Part shown: positions 1 through 5,909 of the stretch, in pieces
How positions within the stretch are numbered: the first letter of the stretch is position 1
Layout: every line of letters begins with the position of its first letter
Source: Bacteroidota bacterium
GTDB lineage: Bacteria; Bacteroidota; Bacteroidia; Chitinophagales; Chitinophagaceae
Assembly (NCBI GenBank): GCA_028877005.1
Contig: JAGWPI010000300.1
Span: forward strand, 1 to 8,507
Direction: 5' to 3'
Length of the DNA: 8,507 bases
The notes under the pieces: model-generated
Databases searched by the model: none
What the model was told of the DNA's origin: nothing
The model's input: only the letters and a program-made list of their open reading frames with translations
Position numbers and translations under genes: made by a program

Positions 1-483
1 AGCGGGCATTATACAGCCAGCCCCCAAAAAATCAACTTATCTAATTTGGCCGAAACTGCTGTGAAAGAAGCTATCTCACATTTTCCCGGACGCACCATTG
101 TATCGCAAATTGACAATAATGCTTACATAATGGGCGAGCCCCTGTTATTACAAATGCTTTTAAATAATTTAATTGAAAATGCCATAAAATATTCTCCTAA
201 AAATACACCTATTACAATACAATTAACCACTCATTCAACCCAGGTAACAGTAGCGGTAATAGATGAAGGTGCCGGTGTACCTTCTGAGGAAAAGAAAAAA
301 ATATTCCAAAAATTTTATAGAACAGGCGATGAAAATGTACGTAGCACAAAGGGTACCGGGTTAGGTTTATATTTGTGCCGAAAAATTGCTCAGCAACACC
401 ATGCCGTTATACAAGTATTAGATAATTTGCCAAAGGGTAGTATTTTTAAAGTAATTTTTTTAGCTGCTAATGCAACTGATTAA
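1..483 (+). CDS. Sensor histidine kinase, C-terminal catalytic part (5' truncated by window edge)
   Basis: The frame is open from base 1, so this is the last 160 residues of a longer membrane-associated or cytosolic two-component sensor kinase that binds ATP and phosphorylates its own histidine (HisKA domain, outside the window). The visible part is a HATPase_c domain. It has an N box with the Mg-binding Asn in LLNNLIENAIKYSP (about residues 53-66 of the visible part), a G1 box DEGAGVP (88-94), an F box KIFQKFYR (100-107) and a G2 box GTGLGLYL (118-125). All ATP-site motifs are intact, so this is not a decayed gene. The combination KFYRTGDENVRSTKGTGLGLYLCRKI strongly resembles Bacteroidota kinases. 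The cognate response regulator starts 32 bp downstream on the same strand, which indicates one operon. Sensor domain and signal are unknown because the 5' part is missing. Confidence 0.95.
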   Translation, partial: SGHYTASPQKINLSNLAETAVKEAISHFPGRTIVSQIDNNAYIMGEPLLLQMLLNNLIENAIKYSPKNTPITIQLTTHSTQVTVAVIDEGAGVPSEEKKKIFQKFYRTGDENVRSTKGTGLGLYLCRKIAQQHHAVIQVLDNLPKGSIFKVIFLAANATD

Positions 484-515
484 AAAATAGTTGATGAAAC
501 TTAAAATAATAAGTA

Positions 516-1223
516 ATGGCAACAAAAGCAAGTATTTTATTGGCAGATGATGAAGAAAATCTGCATGAAGCACTTAGATTAAATTTAGAATTAGAAGGCT
601 ACACTGTTACCTCGGCCTACAATGGAACCGATGCATTAAAGGCTATTGCCAATGAGTACTTCGACTTAATTATTTTAGATGTTATGATGCCTGAAGTAGA
701 TGGTATTAGTGTTGCAGAAACAGTTCGGGTAAATAATAATGAAGTTCCTATATTAATGTTGAGTGCTAAAAATACCGGTGCTGATAGGGTATTGGGTTTA
801 AAAAAAGGTGCCGATGATTATTTAACCAAGCCTTTTAATTTAGAAGAATTGCTACTGCGCATTGAAAAACTAATTGAAAAAAACAAGAAACTATTGGTAA
901 AAGATACTATTGCTGATGTATTTGAGTTTAGTAATAATAAAATTGATTTTAAAGCACAAGAAGCCATTACCTATAATGGTAATAAAATAGACCTGAGTAA
1001 GAAAGAGGCTATGCTGTTAAAATTACTGATTGAGCATAAGGGAGAAGTGGTATCTCGCGAAAGAATATTACAAGTTGTATGGGGGTATAATGTTTACCCC
1101 ACCACCCGCACCATTGATAATTTTATTCTCAATTTTCGTAAATATTTTGAAGCAGACAGTAAAAATCCCCGTCACTTTCATTCAGTAAGGGGCTCAGGTT
1201 ATAAGTTTACGCTGGAGGAATAA
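516..1223 (+). CDS. OmpR/PhoB-family response regulator (receiver + winged helix)
   Basis: This 235-residue cytosolic transcription regulator should be phosphorylated by the kinase encoded just upstream. The receiver domain (about 5-120) has the acidic pair D11/D12, the phospho-acceptor D55 in LIILDVMMPEVDG, the switch residue S83 in PILMLSAK, and the invariant K105 in DDYLTKPF. The C-terminal winged-helix domain (about 133-232) carries the typical LSKKEAMLLKLL opening, the VVSRERILQVVWG segment, the recognition helix region TTRTIDNFILNFRKYF and the closing HSVRGSGYKF wing. Length is normal for the family. The ATG start at 516 fits the beginning of the receiver fold, and no Shine-Dalgarno sequence precedes it, as is usual in Bacteroidota. 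The 3' end overlaps the convergent batD-like gene by 17 bp. Target genes cannot be inferred from the sequence. Confidence 0.96.
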   Translation: MATKASILLADDEENLHEALRLNLELEGYTVTSAYNGTDALKAIANEYFDLIILDVMMPEVDGISVAETVRVNNNEVPILMLSAKNTGADRVLGLKKGADDYLTKPFNLEELLLRIEKLIEKNKKLLVKDTIADVFEFSNNKIDFKAQEAITYNGNKIDLSKKEAMLLKLLIEHKGEVVSRERILQVVWGYNVYPTTRTIDNFILNFRKYFEADSKNPRHFHSVRGSGYKFTLEE

Positions 1224-2967
1224 ATAATATTTTCAACTGTTCAGCAATATCATAACGAGTGGTTTGTGCCACTTTTGCATACAAAGCACTATTGCAAGCT
1301 GCTACCAATTCTTGTAGCGCTTCTTTCCTGCTGTAATCTTTTTCTGTTTCTATTGCTAAGGCAGCCATTTTTTTAACGGCATTAAAAAAAGCAGTATCAT
1401 CGGGTATGGTCAGTAATTCATATACCGTTGCAGTTTCAATAGTAAATGCTTCGGTATTGGTGTAAGTAGCAACCGCTTCAGGTTGTAGGGTTTGAGTGTC
1501 AGTTGTGGTATGCTGTGTGGCTATATTTTTTTCTGCCTGTTGCAAAGCCCCTTTTTTTTGTCGGCCATAAATAATCCACCAACCAATAGCTACTACTAAA
1601 CCAATGCCGGGTATAATCCACACATAAGTTGCGTTGGTATTACCTGCTGTATATAAGCTGGGGTTTATAAAGTTTTTTAAAGCCGGATTTACCTGTATAG
1701 GTATACTATCTGTTTGTATTGTAACATATTGGCCCGATTCAGTATCGTAATAATGATAAGCAATAGTAGGTATAACAGTATTGCCTTGTTGTTTACAAGT
1801 AAACGGTATTGTAAATGTTTTACTGCCTTCAGCAGGAAATACCAGCTTGTTTATGTCATTCTCTTCTGATACCGAGTAATGATTGGTGTTATTAGGCCAG
1901 TGAATTACCGGTAAATTAACAGAGCTAAAATTACCATTGCCCTTTAATTCTACTATTAACTTATTTACATCTCCTGCTGTATCTGTGTTTTTATCAACCC
2001 GGGCATGAATAGAAAAATGTCCGATAGCACCGGAAAAATCATTGGGTTTATTACGCAAAGGCAAATCCGTTACAGTAATATTCATCGGTGCATTACTGCA
2101 CATGCTGCTATATTCAAACGATTGGTTAACGCTATTGTTTTTTAAATGGTAAAAGGTTACGGTATTTTCTACTGTTGCAGCATTTAGTGTAATGTTACCG
2201 GTAGTTAAAGGTATTAGTTGTACTTTTCTAATAATAAAAGTGTTATACTGCTTGCCCTTCCATTCTTTGGTTTCAGAACGTAGGTCTTGTGTAGTCATTT
2301 CATACACCGTACATCCGTTAAAAGCCGGTTGTTGCACTAATCTGGCCGAAGTACGCAAACGGCTATACAAGGTATAGGTTACCAAAATTGGCTCGCCCAC
2401 TACACATTTGTTTTTACTGGCTTCTACCCTAATAAAAATATTTTCTTTCATTTTTTGTGCTGCCGTTTCATGAGGCATTAAAATAGCATTGCGTTCAATA
2501 CCGGTAGTTGCTGCTTCTTCATCGGGCTCAAAAAATCCGCCGGGCATTTGTACGCCCGCTTGCGGTGCATGCCCCGCGGGTATAGTGTTTTGCACGGTAA
2601 TAGTTACAGGCTTGCATTGAATAGTGCCATGGGTTAAATGCAAGGTGCCTGCAGGTATTTCCAGTTTACCTGTTTTTAAAGGCTGCAATAAATAATTAAA
2701 AGTAGTGATGGCATGATAATGACCATTTTGCAATACCTGTTGGGTTTGAAAACCGGGTCCTTCCACAATTTTCCAATTTTTAAAGTTGGGCGCTTCCCAG
2801 TTTTGCAGCTCTGCTAAATTGCTATAGGTATAACTTACTTGTAGGATTTCTTGTAATCCAATAGTAGTGTAATGGGTAGTTATTTTAAAATAATCTTGTG
2901 CAACAGCCGTACCCCCCCAAAGTGTATATGTAACAATCAGTAAATAATATTTTAACAAATAACGCAT
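1207..2967 (-). CDS. batD: BatD-like protein (oxygen-tolerance family), membrane-anchored
   Basis: The 586-residue product has an N-terminal signal peptide (hydrophobic YYLLIVTYTLWG, probable cleavage after AVA near residue 23). A large extracytoplasmic region of beta-sandwich repeats follows, then one transmembrane helix (about 448-467, YVWIIPGIGLVVAIGWWIIY) and a soluble tail of about 120 residues. The BatD character shows in the first repeat (NWEAPNFKNWKIVEGP, then a TFNYLLQPLKTGKLEIP segment) and in the later segment with DFSGAIGHFSI and LKGNGNFSSVNLP. Members of this family work with BatA/B/C/E and MoxR-type ATPases in the cell envelope; their exact biochemical role is not settled. A TTG at 2976 in frame would add MAA, but the ATG at 2967 directly precedes the basic/hydrophobic signal sequence RYLLKYYLL and is preferred. 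No other bat gene is visible: its neighbours are a two-component system and a divergent arginase-like gene. Confidence 0.85.
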   Translation of the reverse strand: MRYLLKYYLLIVTYTLWGGTAVAQDYFKITTHYTTIGLQEILQVSYTYSNLAELQNWEAPNFKNWKIVEGPGFQTQQVLQNGHYHAITTFNYLLQPLKTGKLEIPAGTLHLTHGTIQCKPVTITVQNTIPAGHAPQAGVQMPGGFFEPDEEAATTGIERNAILMPHETAAQKMKENIFIRVEASKNKCVVGEPILVTYTLYSRLRTSARLVQQPAFNGCTVYEMTTQDLRSETKEWKGKQYNTFIIRKVQLIPLTTGNITLNAATVENTVTFYHLKNNSVNQSFEYSSMCSNAPMNITVTDLPLRNKPNDFSGAIGHFSIHARVDKNTDTAGDVNKLIVELKGNGNFSSVNLPVIHWPNNTNHYSVSEENDINKLVFPAEGSKTFTIPFTCKQQGNTVIPTIAYHYYDTESGQYVTIQTDSIPIQVNPALKNFINPSLYTAGNTNATYVWIIPGIGLVVAIGWWIIYGRQKKGALQQAEKNIATQHTTTDTQTLQPEAVATYTNTEAFTIETATVYELLTIPDDTAFFNAVKKMAALAIETEKDYSRKEALQELVAACNSALYAKVAQTTRYDIAEQLKILFIPPA

Positions 2968-2977
2968 AGCTGCCAAA

Positions 2978-2985
2978 CAAAAATA
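2978..2985 (-). promoter_or_regulatory. Candidate Bacteroidota -7 box for the batD-like gene
   Basis: Read on the minus strand this is TATTTTTG, a full match to the TAnnTTTG element recognised by the primary sigma factor of Bacteroidota. It ends 10 nt before the batD ATG, so the transcript would have almost no leader. No clear -33 TTG lies at the expected distance, so the call rests on the -7 match and its position. An AT-rich genome yields such matches by chance. Confidence 0.45.
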
Positions 2986-3000
2986 AAGCCTTACAGGCTT
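2986..3000. promoter_or_regulatory. Perfect inverted repeat (6+3+6) in the batD promoter spacer, possible operator
   Basis: The sequence AAGCCT-TAC-AGGCTT has two perfectly complementary 6-base arms around a 3-base centre. It abuts the minus-strand -7 box at 2978-2985 and would lie between the -33 and -7 positions of that promoter, where a bound dimer would block polymerase. As RNA of the opposite transcript it is not informative, because it lies upstream of the rightward start. Short repeats like this also occur by chance, so operator function is inference. Confidence 0.35.
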
Positions 3001-3052
3001 GTATCCGCTAAAATTCGGTTAATATGGGGTTAAATCATATGGCACAATGATG

Positions 3053-3060
3053 TATGTTTG
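3053..3060 (+). promoter_or_regulatory. Candidate Bacteroidota -7 box for the arginase-like/PBP4 unit
   Basis: TATGTTTG matches TAnnTTTG exactly and ends 16 nt before the ATG at 3077, which predicts a 5' leader of only about 10 nt. The -33 region has no clear TTG. With the minus-strand box at 2978-2985 it makes a compact divergent promoter pair in a 109-bp spacer. Confidence 0.45.
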
Positions 3061-3076
3061 TTGAAAATATTGGCGC

Positions 3077-4213
3077 ATGAATATTGAAAGTTTGGTTGAA
3101 TTTTTAGAACCTGTTCTTATTGATGTTATTGCAAATGAACAAACCTATTCTGAAGCTCAAATTGGTGGGCAAATAGATATGTATGTAGCAGATGCTTCAT
3201 TTCCTAATGTAGCTGTTGCCGATGTTGTATTAGTGGGTTGTAATGATATGCGTGGCGCAGGTATACACCACCGTTTATCAGGCGCCGATGCTATTCGTGC
3301 TGCTTTTTATCAGTTGTTTTATTGGCATAAAGAAATAAAAATAGCCGACCTGGGCACTGTAAAACAAGGCGCTACTTTGGCCGACTCTTATGCAGCATTA
3401 AAAACTGTGGTAATGGAGTTATTGGCTATGGACAAAAAAGTAATGGTGATAGGCGGCTCGCACGATCAAACCCTGGCCCTATACCAAGCCTATGCCGATA
3501 GAGAAAAAATTATTGATGTTGTGTGTGTAGATGCTGTGATTGATTTAAATATGGATAGTGCTGCCCCTGCCGATCACTTTTTAATACAAATGCTTACCGC
3601 AGAACCTAATTTTTTAAAGCATTATAACCATATTGGCTTTCAAAGCTATTTAACCCATCCCAATATGCTGCAAACTATAGATAAACTGCGGTTTGATTGT
3701 GTTAGGGTTGGGGTGGTGAAAGAAAATATAGAAGAGGTTGAACCCGCTATTCGCAATGCGCATTTATTCAGTTTTGATATAGCCGCTATTCAACATGCCC
3801 ATGCACCTGCCAACTGGTTAACACCTAACGGGTTTACCGGTGAAGAAGCCTGTAAATTAATGCAGTTTGCCGGCATGAGCCACACTGTACAAGTAATGGG
3901 TATTTTTGGCTATAATGTAGAACAAGACACGAAAGAATTGACGGCCAAACAAATAGCACATATGCTGTGGTATATGTTGGATGGAATGCTGAAAAGCAAG
4001 CAGGAAGCGAGCTTTGAAGAAAAAGATCATTTTAATTCTTTTCACCTGGCCTTTGCGGAATTTGATACTGTTTTTTTGCAGAGCAAAAAAACCGGCCGCT
4101 GGTGGATGCAAACATTTGACGGCAAATTTATTCCCTGCAGTAAAATGGATTATATTATTGCCTGCACCGATGAAATTCCTGAACGTTGGTTGCGCTATGC
4201 AGAACGTATGTAA
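3077..4213 (+). CDS. Arginase-fold family protein of the Bacteroidota formimidoylglutamase-like branch
   Basis: The 378-residue cytosolic protein has the arginase/agmatinase/formimidoylglutamase (ureohydrolase) fold. Recognisable segments are VLVGCNDMRG (51-60), GGSHDQT (126-132), VDAVIDLNMD (151-160), SFDIAAIQHAHAPANW (232-247), NGFTGEEACKLMQFAG (251-266) and a Bacteroidota-specific tail with KTGRWWM (338-344) and PCSKMDY (353-359). In true arginases two Mn ions are held by GG-D-H, D-A-H-x-D and S-x-D-x-D. Here H129, D152, D156 and D234 are present, but the His of DAHxD is V154 and the last Asp of SxDxD is A236. The ligands of one metal site are therefore kept and those of the second are largely lost. 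Hydrolysis of formiminoglutamate or arginine should not be assumed. No hut genes are nearby. PBP4 follows after 9 bp. Confidence 0.85.
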   Translation: MNIESLVEFLEPVLIDVIANEQTYSEAQIGGQIDMYVADASFPNVAVADVVLVGCNDMRGAGIHHRLSGADAIRAAFYQLFYWHKEIKIADLGTVKQGATLADSYAALKTVVMELLAMDKKVMVIGGSHDQTLALYQAYADREKIIDVVCVDAVIDLNMDSAAPADHFLIQMLTAEPNFLKHYNHIGFQSYLTHPNMLQTIDKLRFDCVRVGVVKENIEEVEPAIRNAHLFSFDIAAIQHAHAPANWLTPNGFTGEEACKLMQFAGMSHTVQVMGIFGYNVEQDTKELTAKQIAHMLWYMLDGMLKSKQEASFEEKDHFNSFHLAFAEFDTVFLQSKKTGRWWMQTFDGKFIPCSKMDYIIACTDEIPERWLRYAERM

Positions 4214-4222
4214 AATATTATT

Positions 4223-5596
4223 ATGGAAATACAATATACCCCGCTTAACAAATGGCCATTATTGGTTACCTTTTTTGTAGCAATGATGGGTTTTGCAGCT
4301 TGCGTTACCCATAAAAAATCACAGGCCACTACAAGCCATTCAGTAGTTTATATTTCCTCGCCATCTGCTACACAAACCCAAACACCGTTAGATAGTTTAT
4401 TGAATAATCCCGCTTTAAAAGGAGCGCAGGTTGGTATTTGCATTGCACCTGCCGATAGTGGTAAACCATTGTTTGAGTACCAGTCTGATAAATATTTTAT
4501 TCCCGCCAGTAACATGAAATTGTTTACCTGTTATGCTGCTATGCAATATTTGGGTGATAGCTTAACTACTTTTCGGTATGTTGATAAAGGGGATGGAACT
4601 ATTGCGATAGAACCCAATGGCGACCCCTCTTTTCTGGTGCCGGATTTTGCCCAACAGCCCGCCTTTCAGTTTTTACAGCTACAAAAAAATATTCTTATTT
4701 CCACCAATAACTGGAAAGATGCTTCATTAGGGGCCGGATGGGCATGGGACGATTATACCGAGGATTATATGGCAGAACGTTCTGCCATGCCTATTTACGG
4801 CAATGTGGTTACGTTTAGTTATAACAAAGTAATCCCAACCTATTTTGATAGCTTGGTCAGTAACCCTTACCAAATTCAATCTCGTTTCTATTCATTAAAA
4901 AGAGGAATAGGCGATAATCTTTTTGAAAAAATACCGGCGACAAAAGAAATAACCGACTTACAAGTACCCTTTCATGCCCATCAAAAAGGCTTATTGGAGC
5001 AATTGTTATCCGACACTTTGCATGTACCTGTTCATGTAAGTAATTTCAGTTTAAACCGCCTGCCCAATGTGCAAAGTATCCATTCACAACCTACGGATTC
5101 ACTGCTTAAAATTATGATGCACCGTAGCGATAATTTTTTTGCTGAGCAAAGTTTATTAATGGTAAGCAATACCCTATTGGGCGAAATGAACGATCGGAAA
5201 ATTATACAGCATTTATTGGCAACTGATTTTGCCGGGCTTCCCCAAAAACCCAAGTGGGTAGATGGTAGCGGTTTAAGCCGCTATAATTTGGTTACACCTG
5301 CCGATTTGGTGGCAGTATTGCAACAAATGCGTCAACGTTTTGGCATGAACCGCCTTTCGGCTATTTTACCTTCTGCCAATGCCGGAACACTACAAGGCTA
5401 TTACCGGCCCTTTGCAGGGAATTTACTGGCCAAAACAGGAACCCTAAGCAACCAAGTATCTATTAGCGGTTATGTAACCACTGCCGCCGGGCAACCAATC
5501 GTTTTTTCGGTATTAGTCAATAATCACATGAGCAGTGCAACAGCTGTTAGAAGAGCTGTGGAAAGCTATCTCACCACTTTTATCCGCTCACATTAA
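4223..5596 (+). CDS. dacB: D-alanyl-D-alanine carboxypeptidase/endopeptidase, PBP4 type (peptidase S13)
   Basis: This 457-residue serine peptidase of the periplasm would trim or cleave D-Ala-containing peptide bonds in peptidoglycan. The three penicillin-binding motifs are intact: SxxK as S96-N-M-K99 in PASNMKL, SxN as S302-D-N304 in HRSDNFFAE, and KTG at 404-406 in AKTGTLSNQ. The family signature DGSGLSR stands at 347-353. The N terminus has a basic start, a hydrophobic stretch (about 12-26) and a Cys at 27 in GFAAC. This could be a lipobox, making the protein a lipoprotein; a cleaved signal peptide or an uncleaved anchor are alternatives. Length is ordinary for the family in this phylum. 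It starts 9 bp after the arginase-like stop with no room for a promoter, so the two genes are probably co-transcribed. The symbol follows the PBP4/DacB family, not proven orthology. Confidence 0.92.
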   Translation: MEIQYTPLNKWPLLVTFFVAMMGFAACVTHKKSQATTSHSVVYISSPSATQTQTPLDSLLNNPALKGAQVGICIAPADSGKPLFEYQSDKYFIPASNMKLFTCYAAMQYLGDSLTTFRYVDKGDGTIAIEPNGDPSFLVPDFAQQPAFQFLQLQKNILISTNNWKDASLGAGWAWDDYTEDYMAERSAMPIYGNVVTFSYNKVIPTYFDSLVSNPYQIQSRFYSLKRGIGDNLFEKIPATKEITDLQVPFHAHQKGLLEQLLSDTLHVPVHVSNFSLNRLPNVQSIHSQPTDSLLKIMMHRSDNFFAEQSLLMVSNTLLGEMNDRKIIQHLLATDFAGLPQKPKWVDGSGLSRYNLVTPADLVAVLQQMRQRFGMNRLSAILPSANAGTLQGYYRPFAGNLLAKTGTLSNQVSISGYVTTAAGQPIVFSVLVNNHMSSATAVRRAVESYLTTFIRSH

Positions 5597-5695
5597 TCCA
5601 ACCATTGTTTACAGTTACCTTTTAGTGCGCAAATACCATTATATCCGCAAGCTGTTGCGTTAATTAGCCCTACTTAATCCGCACTATAATTAAGA

Positions 5696-5750
5696 GGGTT
5701 ATCTGTGGCTTAGCAGCGGCTTATGAGCGGCTTATCTATGGCTTATCGCT
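5696..5750. repeat. Five tandem 11-bp units (GGCTTA core)
   Basis: Units of exactly 11 bp start at 5696, 5707, 5718, 5729 and 5740: GGGTTATCTGT, GGCTTAGCAGC, GGCTTATGAGC, GGCTTATCTAT and GGCTTATCGCT. Four units share GGCTTA perfectly and the first has one change in it (GGGTTA); the other five positions vary around TC-N-G-Y. The period is close to one helical turn, so the conserved cores would face the same side of the DNA. The flanking 11-mers on both sides do not fit the pattern. The array starts 100 bp after the PBP4 stop and ends about 160 bp before the CPBP start. Its function is unknown. Confidence 0.85.
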
Positions 5751-5756
5751 GTATTT

Positions 5757-5772
5757 CCCCCATAATTGGGGG
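5757..5772. repeat. C/G hairpin CCCCCA-TAAT-TGGGGG
   Basis: Two perfectly complementary 6-base arms enclose a 4-base loop, directly 6 bp after the 11-bp repeat array. The stem is strong, but no T tract follows on either strand (TGCTAG to the right; read leftward, AAATAC), so it is not a classical intrinsic terminator. It could be a protein-binding palindrome or an mRNA hairpin. The TTGGGGGT arm recurs at 5824-5831. Confidence 0.5.
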
Positions 5773-5909
5773 TGCTAGTGGAGGGCAATATTTTCCGCCA
5801 TTTATTCCCGGTAGTAAGGGTTATTGGGGGTAGGGTAAAAAAAAGATACTTATTTTGCCTAATGTGGGTGCGCACAAACAGTAAACCAAACCCTGTTTTT
5901 GCCAAAGTA

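Larger units (their letters stand above)
5597..5909. other. 313-bp non-coding stretch with repeats between the PBP4 and CPBP genes
   Basis: No convincing coding signal lies here. The frame of the following gene is open back to 5766, but its translation there (Arg/Val/Cys-rich, no homologous pattern) looks like read-through of non-coding DNA. The stretch holds a weak stem-loop CGCAA-GCTG-TTGCG at 5646-5659, five tandem 11-bp units (5696-5750), a C5/G5 hairpin (5757-5772), a direct repeat TTGGGGGT at 5766-5773 and 5824-5831, and an 8-bp palindrome GTGCGCAC at 5868-5875. A clear intrinsic terminator with a T tract was not found. A TAnnTTTG box was not seen at a suitable distance before 5910. Confidence 0.6.

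Noticed and set aside
3857..4234. 125-codon open frame on the minus strand inside the arginase-like gene
   Set aside because: It lies antisense to a clearly coding gene, has no recognisable domain, and its composition is as expected of a complementary frame.
4014..4280. 88-codon open frame spanning the arginase-like/PBP4 junction
   Set aside because: It overlaps both real genes in another frame, and its hydrophobic look comes from the T-rich alternative frame.
5646..5659. CGCAA-GCTG-TTGCG stem-loop 50 bp after the PBP4 stop as a terminator
   Set aside because: The stem is only 5 bp and is followed by TTAATTAGCCC rather than a T tract; too weak to call.
5655..5690. Sigma-70-like TTGCGT ... 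TATAAT pair before the repeat array
   Set aside because: The spacer is 24 bp, too long for a -35/-10 pair, and Bacteroidota do not use this consensus.
5868..5875. GTGCGCAC palindrome as an operator of the CPBP gene
   Set aside because: An 8-bp palindrome is expected many times by chance in a window this size, and no further symmetry extends it convincingly.
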